Under the pieces are notes generated by a model. The model was given only the letters and a program-made list of their open reading frames with translations, did no database searches and was not told where the DNA came from. The position numbers and the translations under genes are program-made. This document shows, piece by piece, positions 24,923 through 33,534 of a DNA stretch of 64,000 bases. The DNA is from Microvirga aerophila (GTDB taxonomy: Bacteria > Pseudomonadota > Alphaproteobacteria > Rhizobiales > Beijerinckiaceae), in the NCBI RefSeq assembly GCF_003332305.1, contig NZ_QOIO01000030.1, positions 1 through 64,000 of the forward strand. The letters are read 5' to 3'. Position 1 is the first letter of the stretch. Each line of letters opens with the position of its first letter.

Positions 24923-25017
24923 GGCTCACCCTTCGATTGCCGCAAATCCCTTGGCCCCGAACCCAGCCAACGTACGACGCCAGCACCAACTCTACAGCAT
25001 CGCACGCTAAGCGACAA

Positions 25018-25031
25018 TGGAAGCGCTTCCA
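25018..25031. promoter_or_regulatory. LacI-type operator O2 of promoter B
   Basis: TGGAAGCGCTTCCA, identical to the operators of promoter A, lies between lacI and dctP2. Confidence 0.8.
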
Positions 25032-25039
25032 AGAAAACC

Positions 25040-25069
25040 TTGACGAACCAAAACTAAGCGTTTTAAGTA
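25040..25069 (+). promoter_or_regulatory. promoter B (-35 TTGACG, -10 TAAGTA)
   Basis: TTGACG at 25040-25045 and TAAGTA at 25064-25069 with an 18-bp spacer lie between the two operators. The whole promoter block (about 25017-25200) is homologous to 22061-22260. Confidence 0.55.
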
Positions 25070-25083
25070 TGGAAGCGCTTCCA
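25070..25083. promoter_or_regulatory. LacI-type operator O1 of promoter B
   Basis: This fourth identical TGGAAGCGCTTCCA is centred 52 bp from its partner, the same spacing as at promoter A. Confidence 0.8.
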
Positions 25084-25130
25084 AACAGAGCCCGCAACGG
25101 CCGCCGGGCGCAGCCAGTCGGGAGAAACAA

Positions 25131-25373
25131 ATGCACTGTGACCGTTGCAGCGCAGCGTCGCCACACCCATCGCCAACGATTCCCATTCCGGGCCCGATCG
25201 GGCCGGACCACCGGCACGTCAGCCGCGCACACCAACCTGCCAAAGCGCGTGCGTCGATGCTTCGAAATCTGCTTCAGACGCTTGACGCCAGAGCGCACGG
25301 GCCACTCGCCCGCCAACCCACCAACATGGCGGCAAAAAGCCAGATTGAATTTCGAAACCTATTTTTCACATAG
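25131..25373 (+). CDS. small leader ORF B (80 codons)
   Basis: ATG 25131 follows GGAGAAA and opens MHCDRCSAASPHPSPTIP, matching leader ORF A. The frame runs for 80 codons and stops at TAG 25371-25373. That stop overlaps the ribosome binding site (AGGAGG) of dctP2, which starts at 25384, so translation of the two could be coupled. Beyond the shared start the protein is Arg/Pro-rich and unlike any family I know. It may be a leader that senses translation, or only conserved 5' sequence. Confidence 0.4.
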   Translation: MHCDRCSAASPHPSPTIPIPGPIGPDHRHVSRAHQPAKARASMLRNLLQTLDARAHGPLARQPTNMAAKSQIEFRNLFFT

Positions 25374-25383
25374 GAGGAAACAC

Positions 25384-26412
25384 GTGAGAAAGTCCAAGAT
25401 AAAATTGATTGCTGGGTTCTGCGCAGTTGCTGTTACGGCCTTGCTGTCCGCAGGAAACGACGGCCACGCCCAAGACATCAAAAATCGTACCTTGAAGTTC
25501 TCCTTCGGCCAGGCAAAAGAGCACCCGATGGGTATGGGGGCTCAACGGTTCTCCGATCTCGTCAGTGAGAAGAGCGGGGGAAAGATCAAGGTCAACCTCT
25601 TTCCCAACGCGACCCTCGGAGGCGACAATCAGAACCTGTCCGGTGCGCGGGGCGGAACAGTCGAACTGACAACTATGGTAACGGGAGCTCTTGTTCCTCT
25701 CGTCAAGGAGTTCATGGTTTTCGACTTTCCCTTCTTGTTCAACAATGCTCAAGAAGCTCACGCGCTTGCAGATGGTCCAATCGGCAAGACGTTGATGGAC
25801 AAGCTTCCCGAGCACGGACTTGTCGGCCTTGGAATCTGGGACCTGGGATTCAGGAACCTCACCAACAGCAAGCGTCCGATCAATAAACTGGAGGATATCC
25901 AGGGCCTGAAGCTCCGCACGCTTCAGATTCCGATCTACATTGAAGTCTTTAATAAGCTCGGTGCGAACGCGGTACCACTGGCATTCCCTGAACTGTACAC
26001 CGCGCTCGAGCAGAAGGCAGTCGATGGGCAGGAGAACCCGGTTGCTCTCATTGAGGCTACCAAATTCAACGAGGTCCAAAAATATCTCACTCTGACGAGG
26101 CATACGTACAGCGGAATGCCTATCCTGATGAGCAAGAAGGTTTGGGACACGTTCTCTGCTGACGAACGCAGGATCCTCGAAGAGGCAGCGTTCGAGGCGA
26201 AGGCCGAGCAACGAAAGAGCTCCTTGGCAAAGGACACGGAGTCTCTCGAGACACTGAAGAAGACCATGCAAATCAACGAATTGTCCGCGGATGAAGTCGC
26301 GAAGCTCCGGCAGATAGTCCAGCCCGTAGTCGAGAAGTATACAACGCAGGTTGGCGACAGCTTCGTCAATGAAGTGCGCTCCGAGCTCAACAAGATACGC
26401 GAACGCAAGTAG
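25384..26412 (+). CDS. dctP: TRAP transporter substrate-binding protein DctP (copy 2, orphan)
   Basis: The start is GTG 25384, preceded by AGGAGG; the first about 30 residues are a signal peptide (LIAGFCAVAVTALLSAGN). The mature part is a paralogue of DctP1: WDLGFRNLTNSKRPINKL, GLKLRTLQIPIYIEVFNKLG with the ligand arginine, and FPELYTALEQKAVDGQENPV. No dctQ or dctM follows; the next gene is a TIM barrel enzyme. It may feed the DctQM encoded at 19470-21349, or the permease may be elsewhere. Control is by operator pair B. Confidence 0.93.
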   Translation: MRKSKIKLIAGFCAVAVTALLSAGNDGHAQDIKNRTLKFSFGQAKEHPMGMGAQRFSDLVSEKSGGKIKVNLFPNATLGGDNQNLSGARGGTVELTTMVTGALVPLVKEFMVFDFPFLFNNAQEAHALADGPIGKTLMDKLPEHGLVGLGIWDLGFRNLTNSKRPINKLEDIQGLKLRTLQIPIYIEVFNKLGANAVPLAFPELYTALEQKAVDGQENPVALIEATKFNEVQKYLTLTRHTYSGMPILMSKKVWDTFSADERRILEEAAFEAKAEQRKSSLAKDTESLETLKKTMQINELSADEVAKLRQIVQPVVEKYTTQVGDSFVNEVRSELNKIRERK

Positions 26413-26445
26413 GAAAGGCCTCGCCTTATAGGAGAAGCTGTTCCT

Positions 26446-26476
26446 GGCAGCGAAGTGCTGGAGTGACCTCGCTGCC
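26446..26476 (+). terminator. hairpin after dctP2
   Basis: GGCAGCGA (26446-26453) pairs with TCGCTGCC (26469-26476), leaving a 15-nt loop. As after dctP1, a GC stem without a T run separates the binding protein from downstream genes. Confidence 0.45.
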
Positions 26477-26585
26477 GGGGACGACGGATCTGGATGTTGC
26501 GGACCGACCGACTTTACCCACGTTCAAGCCGGCGTGCGAAACCTCACATTTGGCGCACGACCTTTATCCATAAGGAAAGCGGCCA

Positions 26586-27401
26586 TTGTCTCACCCCATT
26601 TCACTTGCTCACCTTACGGCTCAGCGGCTTACGCCCCCGGAGCTGGTCGACGTCGCGGCTCGCGCCGGCTATGACTATGTCGGGGTGCGGTTGCTGTCCC
26701 CGGCAGCAGGTGTCATCGCGTATCCACTCATGGAAAATCCGGGGATGCTGCGCGAAACGCTTGCACGGCTGAAGGACACGGGCGTCGCCGTGCTCGATAT
26801 CGAGATCGCGCGCCTCAATGAAGATTTCGACGCACAAGCGTTTCTGCCATTCTTTGATATAGGGGCGCAACTCGGTGCCTGCGCGATCCTAGTGGCTGGA
26901 GACGACCCCAATCCCACACGTCTGGCCCAGTCCTTTGCTGCCTTTTGCGAGACCGCAAAGCCATTCGGTCTAAGGCCGAACATCGAGTACATGCCATGGA
27001 CCGCCGTTCCTGATGTGAGCACTGCTGTTCGGCTCGTGACCGAAGCTGGAAGTCCCGAGAATGCCGGAGTGTTGGTGGATGCGATCCATTACGAACGCTC
27101 GGGAGGAACATTGGACGAGATTGCCGCGCTGCCTCGCTCATTGTTGTACTATGCACAACTGTCCGACGCGCCGGCTGGGATACCGGACAGTATGGAGGAA
27201 ATCCTTCGGCAGGCGCGCTACGAACGTTTACTGCCCGGGCACGGGGGGATCGATCTCCATGGCATATTGTCAGTTCTGCCGGACGACTTGCCGATTTCGA
27301 TCGAGGTTTGGGACGAGGTTCGGACTCCGGCCATTGGCATGGCAGAGTGGGCCCGGATGGCACTGGAGGCTGCGCGTAAGACAATCGATCCCGTTCAATG
27401 A
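26586..27401 (+). CDS. sugar isomerase/epimerase-like TIM barrel protein (copy 2)
   Basis: The 271-residue product starts with TTG at 26586 (MSHPISLAHL), 8 nt after a GGAAAG sequence. It is a xylose-isomerase-like TIM barrel. Landmarks are AARAGYDYVGVRLLSPAAG, the strand AVLDIEIARLNEDFD, the metal-ligand glutamate of RPNIEYMPW, LVDAIHYERSGGT, YAQLSDAPAGIPD, LPGHGGIDLHGIL and ISIEVWDEV. It is more distant from copy 1 than the epimerases are from each other, but holds the same place beside a two-half barrel protein. Confidence 0.83.
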   Translation: MSHPISLAHLTAQRLTPPELVDVAARAGYDYVGVRLLSPAAGVIAYPLMENPGMLRETLARLKDTGVAVLDIEIARLNEDFDAQAFLPFFDIGAQLGACAILVAGDDPNPTRLAQSFAAFCETAKPFGLRPNIEYMPWTAVPDVSTAVRLVTEAGSPENAGVLVDAIHYERSGGTLDEIAALPRSLLYYAQLSDAPAGIPDSMEEILRQARYERLLPGHGGIDLHGILSVLPDDLPISIEVWDEVRTPAIGMAEWARMALEAARKTIDPVQ

Positions 27402-27460
27402 ACGCCGGGCCTGTTAACGGGCCTCAATGATAGATTCACCGATGGTTAGGAGAGTAATGG

Positions 27461-28114
27461 ATGTCAGGTTTTCTCGCGATCTGGAGCGACATCGACGATC
27501 GCAACGAGACCGATTACCTGCACTGGCTTACACGTGAGCACTTGCAGGAGCGGGTAGGGACGAAAGGTTTCCTGTCAGGGCGGGTGTTCCGAGCCCTCCA
27601 GCCAGACGTGCGGCGTTATTTCATCCTGTACGAACTTGCCTCGCCCGATGTCGTGGGATCCGAGGATTACCTGACTCGCTTGAACAATCCGACTCCGTGG
27701 TCGCAGAAGATCATGCCTCTTCTTGGCAACTTTGCACGGGGTGGCGGTAGGGTCGTCGCTGAAGCCGGACCGGGTTGGGGCGGAGTTGTCGCCGCATTGC
27801 CAGTTCCGGATGCTGACGCCTTCGGGCGGGATGACGCAAGTGCGCAGCGCCTTATCGAGAAACTGACTTCTCACGACCGCATCGTTTCTGCCCGTGTGCT
27901 TGAGGTCAATGCGCCAGCTACGACCATTCCCACCCGCGAAAAGAGCATTCGATCTGGTGACACCTCGTTCCAGTCACTGCTTGTTGTTGAAGGCCTCGAT
28001 TCAACTTCAGTGGAGGGTGCCCTCGCTTCCTTGGTAGATCTTCGTGGGCTGCCGGAAAATGGAATCGCGCTCTACACGGCTGTGTGCGCACTACATGGGA
28101 TGTCAAACGGGTAG
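27461..28114 (+). CDS. two-half alpha/beta-barrel (EthD-like) protein (copy 2)
   Basis: This 217-residue paralogue of the protein at 16513 begins MSGFLAIWSDIDDRNETDYL. HWLTREHLQERVGTKGFLSG gives the same W...EH..ER...GF.SGR pattern, and YLTRLNNPTPWSQKIMPLLG matches copy 1. A second half follows with TSFQSLLVVEGLD. ATG 27461 follows TTAGGAGAG. The function is unknown; the recurrence beside TIM barrel, epimerase and DctP genes is the best clue. Confidence 0.6.
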   Translation: MSGFLAIWSDIDDRNETDYLHWLTREHLQERVGTKGFLSGRVFRALQPDVRRYFILYELASPDVVGSEDYLTRLNNPTPWSQKIMPLLGNFARGGGRVVAEAGPGWGGVVAALPVPDADAFGRDDASAQRLIEKLTSHDRIVSARVLEVNAPATTIPTREKSIRSGDTSFQSLLVVEGLDSTSVEGALASLVDLRGLPENGIALYTAVCALHGMSNG

Positions 28115-28139
28115 AAGGTAACAGGAGACGTTGTCAAAG

Positions 28140-28570
28140 CCGCACGAACAACTCGGCATTCCCCGGTCAACGCCGTTCCACCTCGTGGCCTTCTTTCGTC
28201 AGACCAAGTGTGCCACAAGCCTGCTGCCCCAGCCGACCGGCATTCCCGTGGGCGCCAATTGAATGAACCAGAAGTCGAGAAGCTGATTGCAGAGCAGATT
28301 GAGTGTTTCTGGCTCAGACGGGAGCGCCCGACCCTGAAAGCTTTGATCGAGCGGGTGCATGATGCATGTCGCGTCGCGGGCTTGCGGCCACCAAACCGTC
28401 GGACAATCCAGCGCCGAGTCAATGAACTTGACCTGCAGAAGACCGCGCGCAGGCGAGGGGAGGGGGATGCTCTCGCGAAGGTCACTCCCAGCCCAGGCTC
28501 CTACACTGCTGACGGTTCGAATGAGGTCTGGCAGATCGATCACATCGTAGTTGGGGCTTGTCACGTTATA
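28140..28570 (+). pseudogene. Mu/TnsB-type transposase remnant
   Basis: The frame from 28208 carries LIAEQIECFWLRRERPTLKA, RVAGLRPPNRRTIQRRV and EVWQIDHIVV, the DNA-binding and first catalytic-aspartate regions of Mu-type/rve transposases. A preceding fragment with SLLPQPTGIPVGAN lies in another frame, so at least one frameshift is present. The gene is cut at about 28570, where a 97-bp inverted-repeat element is inserted. Confidence 0.65.
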
Positions 28571-28667
28571 GAGACGGCTTGGGTGCAGTTGAAACACCGG
28601 CGGCAATGGATAGGCTCGGAAAGCCTAGTCAGGCTCAGGGACAGTTCAAGATCACCCAAGCCGTCTC
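28571..28667 (+). mobile_element. 97-bp MITE, copy A
   Basis: Perfect 15-bp terminal repeats (GAGACGGCTTGGGTG at 28571-28585, complement at 28653-28667) enclose 67 bp. The internal sequence is homologous to copy B at 34499-34595 in the opposite orientation. It interrupts a transposase remnant. Confidence 0.8.
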
Positions 28668-28722
28668 AATAATTGCCGTTGGACGCAATGAGCCCTGGCT
28701 GGCGGCATAACTGGTTAAGCGG

Positions 28723-28759
28723 CAATGCCACCGCGGTTTTCCATTTTGCCGTGGCATTG
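28723..28759. other. hairpin upstream of IS110 remnant
   Basis: CAATGCCAC (28723-28731) pairs with GTGGCATTG (28751-28759), leaving a 19-nt loop. It lies in the non-coding stretch before the IS110 transposase remnant and may be part of that element's end. Otherwise 28668-29032 holds no gene I can identify. Confidence 0.35.
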
Positions 28760-29032
28760 AGACGATGCAGATGGGTGGCAAGAGCGGAGCGGCGAGAGCG
28801 CGGTGGTATGAAGGGGTTCTGGACGGCGGAGAATACCGCGGTGAACCTTTGTAAGCCTGCTGGAGATCGAAAGCCCTGCATCGCAGGCTCTCGTCGGCGC
28901 AAGGGCAGGTGAAAGTTCTCAGATGAGGTATTCGGCCTGCCGCAGCCCCTGCGAGGTCGCCATGAGATGCAGCGTTCCAGGCTGATGGTACAACGAGGTC
29001 GCGGCCTCGAGCCTCAGTGGGAGAAACGCAAC

Positions 29033-30120
29033 ATGAAGCACTATGCGGGTTTGAAAATCGGGGTCAAAGAAACCTCCGTGTGCATCCTGGCCGAGACTGG
29101 GAAGATCTGCCGTGAGGTCAAGGTCGCCACCCATCCGGAGGATCTTTTGCGGATCCGGCAGGATCCAGCCTGGCACCTGGAGCGGATTGGGCTGGAGGCG
29201 TGCCAGCTCTCGCAGTGGCTCTTCGACGGACTGGCAGAGGCCGGCCTGCCAGTCGTGTGCATCGAGACGCGCCACGCCGAAGCCTTCTCGAAAGCTCAGA
29301 TCAACAAGAGCGACCGCGATGATGCCCGCGGCATCGCTCAGATGATGCGGGTCAATCTCTTTCGCCCGGTGCACGTCAAGACGCTCACCAGCCAGAAGCG
29401 GCGGGCGCTGCTGACCGCCCGCAAGCTCCTGCAGGAGAAAGCCATCGCGATCGAGAACGACGTCCGTGGCCTGTTGCTGAACTTCGATCGCACGGTTGGC
29501 AATGGTGGGAGCGGTCAAGTTCGAGCAGCGCATTCACGAACTCGTTGCAGGCCTGCCGGACCTGGCCGAGATTGTCGAGCGGCTGCTTGATTCCCGTCGC
29601 AAGCTGCGCGAGCACTTCGCCGCTCTGCACCACAGGCTTCTGGACCTCGCCCGAGGCGATGAGGTGTCCGGCGTCTGATGAACATCCCTAAGGTGGGTCC
29701 TGTGGTGTCACTGGCCTTTGTGGCGCCCATCGACATTCCGGCCCAGTTCTGGAACTCGAAAACGGTCAGACCTGTCCTGGGGCTGACACCCGTCCGAAAT
29801 CAGTACGGCAAGAGTGATCGGGTTGGCCGGATCTCGCTCTGTGGGGATGGCATGAGGCGAACGCTGCTGTTTGAGGCGGCTCAGACGATGCTGCGGCAGT
29901 CCACCCGGTGGTCGTGGCTGAAGGCTTGGGCCATGAAGGTGGCCCAGCGGCGCGGCAGCGGAATGGCCGTTGTCGCCCTGGCGAGGCGTGTGGCCGTGAT
30001 CATGCATCGCATGTGGCGACGGCATGGAGTTCCGGTGGCGCGGGAGGTTCAGGTGACCTGGGCAGACCTAGCTGATCACGAGTATTCAGATCAAGGCGAA
30101 CCACGAGCTTCCGCACCAGA
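29033..30120 (+). pseudogene. IS110-family transposase, frameshifted
   Basis: From ATG 29033 the frame reads MKHYAGLKIGVKETSVCILA and carries the DEDD-type catalytic landmarks, including ETRHAEAFSKAQINKSDRDD and ARGIAQMM. Near 29500 the reading frame shifts to one with FEQRIHELVAGLPDLAEIVE. It shifts again after 29678 to the C-terminal GLTPVRNQYGKSDRVGRISL region with MRRTLLFEAAQ. Two lesions inactivate it. The element end is not defined. Confidence 0.85.
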
Positions 30121-30267
30121 GCGGGAGGCTGTCCCCTGCGGAATGATGAATGAAGTGAGTTCGAAACCGAGCACGCTCCTCGCACATCTGAGTGCAGAAG
30201 GACGCTGCTCAGATAATTCCACTTCATTTTTCGGCCCCAATGATGGAAGGGCCGTTGTGCCGAATCC

Positions 30268-30686
30268 GAAGAGATGTGGCGGTGAAACGGCAACGGACAA
30301 ACCAGGATTTTGCCGAGCAGATGCGGGCGCTCGTGGATAAGCACTATCCCGCAGCTCCCGTGATTGCGGTGGTGCTCGACAATCTGAGTACCCACCCCCC
30401 CCCGGCCGCTCTGTACCAGACCTTCCCACCCGCTGACGCGCGGCGTCTAGAGCAACGGCTGGAGTTCCACTACACGCCCAAGCACGGGAGTTGGCTCAAC
30501 ATGGCCGAACTGGAGTTTGCGGTGCTCAGCCGCCAATGCCTGAACCGCCGTCTTCCGGAGCCGGCGATCTTACGAAAGGAAATCGCCGCATGGGAGATTG
30601 GACGGAACAAGGCGAGAGCCACGGCGCATTGGCGCTTTACCATTGCGCGGGCCCTAAACAAACTGCACCGCCTCTATCCTGCATGA
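30268..30686 (+). pseudogene. IS630-family transposase C-terminal fragment
   Basis: The segment encodes VIAVVLDNLSTHPPPAALYQ, with the second catalytic aspartate, and RLEFHYTPKHGSWLNMAELE, with the catalytic glutamate. It ends in a conserved FTIARALNKLHRLYPA tail. The N-terminal half is missing; it joins the IS110 remnant at about 30120-30270. Confidence 0.8.
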
Positions 30687-30702
30687 TCCTTGTGGCCTTG
30701 GA

Positions 30703-31677
30703 CTAGAACCGCCAATGCGGCGGCTCGCTACCGCGCACCTCTACCCGAAATCTAGAAATTCTCGTTCCTTTCGACGAGCCAAGATAAATCGTCCTCAGGT
30801 CTGGGTCCGCAAAGGCGAGGCTTGAGATCCCATGCATGCCGGGCTCGTGGCCAGGGAAAATGCCGGCGGCGAACTTGGCCTCAATCCTGCCCACGAGATC
30901 GAGATCGGCGTCCTCGAACATCAAGTGCTGGGCCCTCGCCTCCGGCAGAATGCGGAATAGCCGATTGCTCACGACGCTGGTGATCCACACGCCGCCATCC
31001 ACGTCGAAAGCCAGGCCATCGGGATAGGTGCCGACACCGAACTCGGCGACAATCTCGCGCGGGCCAAGCGTTGAATCGGACCCAAGGGCGAAGCGGCTGA
31101 GCGTGCGCCCCACGGTCTCATTCACGTACAGCCAGCGGCCGGAAGGGTCGACCTTCACCTCATTGGTATAAGCAAACCCCCCGGCGACGATACGGGCACT
31201 GCTACCATCGACGAGGATGATGACGCCATCGCGGGCGCCGGCCTGATGATAGGCATCCCAGCGCGGCGAGACAAAGGTGCTGACCGAGATCCAAACCCGG
31301 CCGGCGCTGTCGACGGAGACGAAATTGGTCGGCGGCAAACGGCGGCCCTCGACCTCCATTAGCCATGGCGCCAGCTCGCCATCCGGCGACAGCCTCCAGA
31401 CACCGCCATCGGCTCCCAGATTGGCGATGAGCAGTGACCGATCGGCAAGCAATGCGATGCCGTTGGGCAGGAAATCGCTCGGTCGATCCCGTCCGGTGAC
31501 AAGGCGTGTCTCGCCCGACGGCAGGATGTGAGTCACCCCGCCCCGGTCGTCGGATACGAAAAGCTCGCCCGATTGCAGGGCGAGGATACATTCCGGCCGC
31601 GAGACGTTGAGGCTCAAATGTTCAAGCTCAGTGTTACGCAAGAGCTGGGCTGAGGCTGGGATCATGTTGCTGTTCAT
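30703..31677 (-). CDS. SMP-30/gluconolactonase family protein
   Basis: The 324-residue product is a six-bladed beta-propeller of the SMP-30/gluconolactonase/LRE family. The first-blade glutamate is in SRPECILALQSGELFVSDD; the metal-binding asparagine and aspartate are in FAYTNEVKVDPSGRWLYVNE and GTYPDGLAFDVDGGVW. The family hydrolyses sugar lactones and other lactones with a divalent metal. It starts 16 bp after the GMC oxidoreductase gene at 31694, so the pair is likely co-transcribed: oxidation of an alcohol or lactol, then ring opening of the lactone. Confidence 0.85.
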   Translation of the reverse strand: MNSNMIPASAQLLRNTELEHLSLNVSRPECILALQSGELFVSDDRGGVTHILPSGETRLVTGRDRPSDFLPNGIALLADRSLLIANLGADGGVWRLSPDGELAPWLMEVEGRRLPPTNFVSVDSAGRVWISVSTFVSPRWDAYHQAGARDGVIILVDGSSARIVAGGFAYTNEVKVDPSGRWLYVNETVGRTLSRFALGSDSTLGPREIVAEFGVGTYPDGLAFDVDGGVWITSVVSNRLFRILPEARAQHLMFEDADLDLVGRIEAKFAAGIFPGHEPGMHGISSLAFADPDLRTIYLGSSKGTRISRFRVEVRGSEPPHWRF

Positions 31678-31693
31678 CGCTATGTGTCCGCTC

Positions 31694-33379
31694 TCATGCC
31701 GAAAGGCGTGCCAGAACGTGGTCGGAGATCTTCTCGGCCAGCATCACCGTCGGGATGTTAATGTTGGAGCGTGGGATTTCCGGAATGATCGAGGCATCCG
31801 CGACCCACAATCCGTCCAGTTCGCGCACGCGCCCCAAGGGATCGACCACGGCCGCGGGATCGGCTGCATCTCCCATGCGGCAGGTGCCGCAGGCGTGCCA
31901 GCCGACGCTGACATTCTCGCGCACGTAAGCCTCAAGCTCACGATCGGAAGCGACCAACCCGTTCAGCGTCTTGCCGCCTGTGATGAACTTGAGGATGAAT
32001 TGCCGACGCACCGCATCCGGCCCATCGAGCATCAAAGCCCCCACTTTCGTGATCGCGGCGTTGACTAGCGTGAGTTGAGCGATGGCTTGGGCGGAGGGCG
32101 AGTAGGCGGATGGGAAGGGATCCAAGGCAATCGAGCGCAGGGGCTCTTGACCGACCAGCTGATGGATCAGGCGCATGCCGTGCATCAGACGATCGCAGTC
32201 GCGTTGGTCCGACAGGAAGTTGAGCTGCGCAATGACGCCAGCGTCTTCTCCCGGTCCTGCGAGTTCGAGATGGCCACGCGAAAACGGCTTGCCGATGAAG
32301 ACCTGGAAGGTGGCAAGACGTGCCCCCAGCGGATGCCAGGCCGAGCGCGACACCGGGTTGAGCACCATGTCCGCCGGTGGGCAGCCCGGGATGCCGGACG
32401 AGTAGCGCAGGTTCAGGTAGGCGTGGCGGCGGATGCGCTCGTTGAAGCGAGCATCGCGCTGCAGGTAGGCGGAGACGGAAATCGCCGCGTGGTCCTGGAG
32501 ATTGGCTCCGACGCCGGAAAGATCGGCCTTTGTCTCGATGCCAAGCGCGCGCAGACTTCTTGCCGGGCCGATACCGGATTGCAGGAGAAGCCGCGGCGAA
32601 TTCATGACGCCACCCGAGACGATGATTTCACGCCCGCTCAGTGTTTCGTGGACGCCGTCCTTCTCCACCTCAAGCGAGACCGCCCGGCAGCCGTCCAGAT
32701 TAATGCGCCGCACGCGCGCGTGGGTCATGATCCGCAGGTTCGGTCGATGGCGCACCGCACTCGGCAGGTAGGCCGTGGCACAGGAGACGCGGCGTCCATA
32801 GGCGTTCGAAATCGGAAGCGAGCCGAAGCCCTCCCGATAGCCGTCGTTGAGGTCCGGCAACTGCTCGTAGCCCATAGCATGCAGGGCTTGGGACGTGGCG
32901 GCCGCCAAGCCGTCCCATTGATTCGGAAAGATGCGCCGGATCGGGATGGGGCCCGCGGCCCCATGATCTTCGCCCTCGAAGTCGAAGTCGCGCTCCAGTC
33001 GCTTGAAATAATGCTTCACATCTTCCCAACTCCAACCGCTCGCACCCAGCGCGCTCCACGCGTCGTAGTCCTCCGGTGCGCCGCGCAGCGCGACCTGCCC
33101 GTTGATGCTTGAGCCGCCGCCCATGATGCAGGCCTGCTCGTAATTGCGCGCCGGCCCTCCCTGCGGGCGCTTCTGGGCCTTGATGTCGTTCCAGCGATAG
33201 CGTTCGTTTAGGTAGGCGCGGCCGGCATAGCTGTCAGCAATATCGTCCGGCTCGTCGTTGGGCGCGATATCCATGCCCGCTTCGATGAGCAAGACCTGCA
33301 ATCCGCTACGCGCGGACAGCCGCCCGGCCAGCACGCAGCCCGCCGTTCCAGCACCGACAACAATGACATCGTAAATCAT
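31694..33379 (-). CDS. GMC-family FAD oxidoreductase (copy 1)
   Basis: This 561-residue GMC oxidoreductase has the FAD motif DVIVVGAGTAGCVLAGRL at the N-terminus. Signature 1 is around ACIMGGGSSINGQVALRG and signature 2 is GVMNSPRLLLQSGIGPA. The C-terminal active-site histidine lies in VSVGWHACGTCRMGDAADP. It resembles choline or alcohol dehydrogenases; the substrate is an unknown alcohol. It is divergent from the LysR gene at 33535, with a 155-bp control region, and precedes the lactonase in the same operon. Confidence 0.93.
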   Translation of the reverse strand: MIYDVIVVGAGTAGCVLAGRLSARSGLQVLLIEAGMDIAPNDEPDDIADSYAGRAYLNERYRWNDIKAQKRPQGGPARNYEQACIMGGGSSINGQVALRGAPEDYDAWSALGASGWSWEDVKHYFKRLERDFDFEGEDHGAAGPIPIRRIFPNQWDGLAAATSQALHAMGYEQLPDLNDGYREGFGSLPISNAYGRRVSCATAYLPSAVRHRPNLRIMTHARVRRINLDGCRAVSLEVEKDGVHETLSGREIIVSGGVMNSPRLLLQSGIGPARSLRALGIETKADLSGVGANLQDHAAISVSAYLQRDARFNERIRRHAYLNLRYSSGIPGCPPADMVLNPVSRSAWHPLGARLATFQVFIGKPFSRGHLELAGPGEDAGVIAQLNFLSDQRDCDRLMHGMRLIHQLVGQEPLRSIALDPFPSAYSPSAQAIAQLTLVNAAITKVGALMLDGPDAVRRQFILKFITGGKTLNGLVASDRELEAYVRENVSVGWHACGTCRMGDAADPAAVVDPLGRVRELDGLWVADASIIPEIPRSNINIPTVMLAEKISDHVLARLSA

Positions 33380-33424
33380 TCATAGACCCTTCTGCCGACC
33401 GTGCAACCGTCACCTTCGCGGGAT

Positions 33425-33434
33425 CGGAATTCCG
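33425..33434. promoter_or_regulatory. palindrome in the GMC/LysR control region
   Basis: CGGAATTCCG is a perfect 10-bp palindrome in the 155-bp divergent intergenic region. A related GGTCCGGAAAAGATCGG lies about 55 bp away. These are candidates for LysR recognition, although LysR sites more often fit T-N11-A. Confidence 0.35.
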
Positions 33435-33534
33435 GAAAATGGCCAATAAGCGTGACTGGAAATGCCCTGTCATGTATGTATGGTCCGGAAAAGATCGGTA
33501 GGAATGTTCTAGCCTCGACAAAAATGCGAAGCCA

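Noticed and set aside
26278-26292. GAATTGTCCGCGGATG inside dctP2 as a further parS site
   Set aside because: Only the left half matches, and it lies in coding sequence that explains it.
32075-33112. 345-codon plus-strand frame inside the GMC oxidoreductase gene
   Set aside because: It lies wholly within a minus-strand gene with all GMC signatures; it is a shadow.
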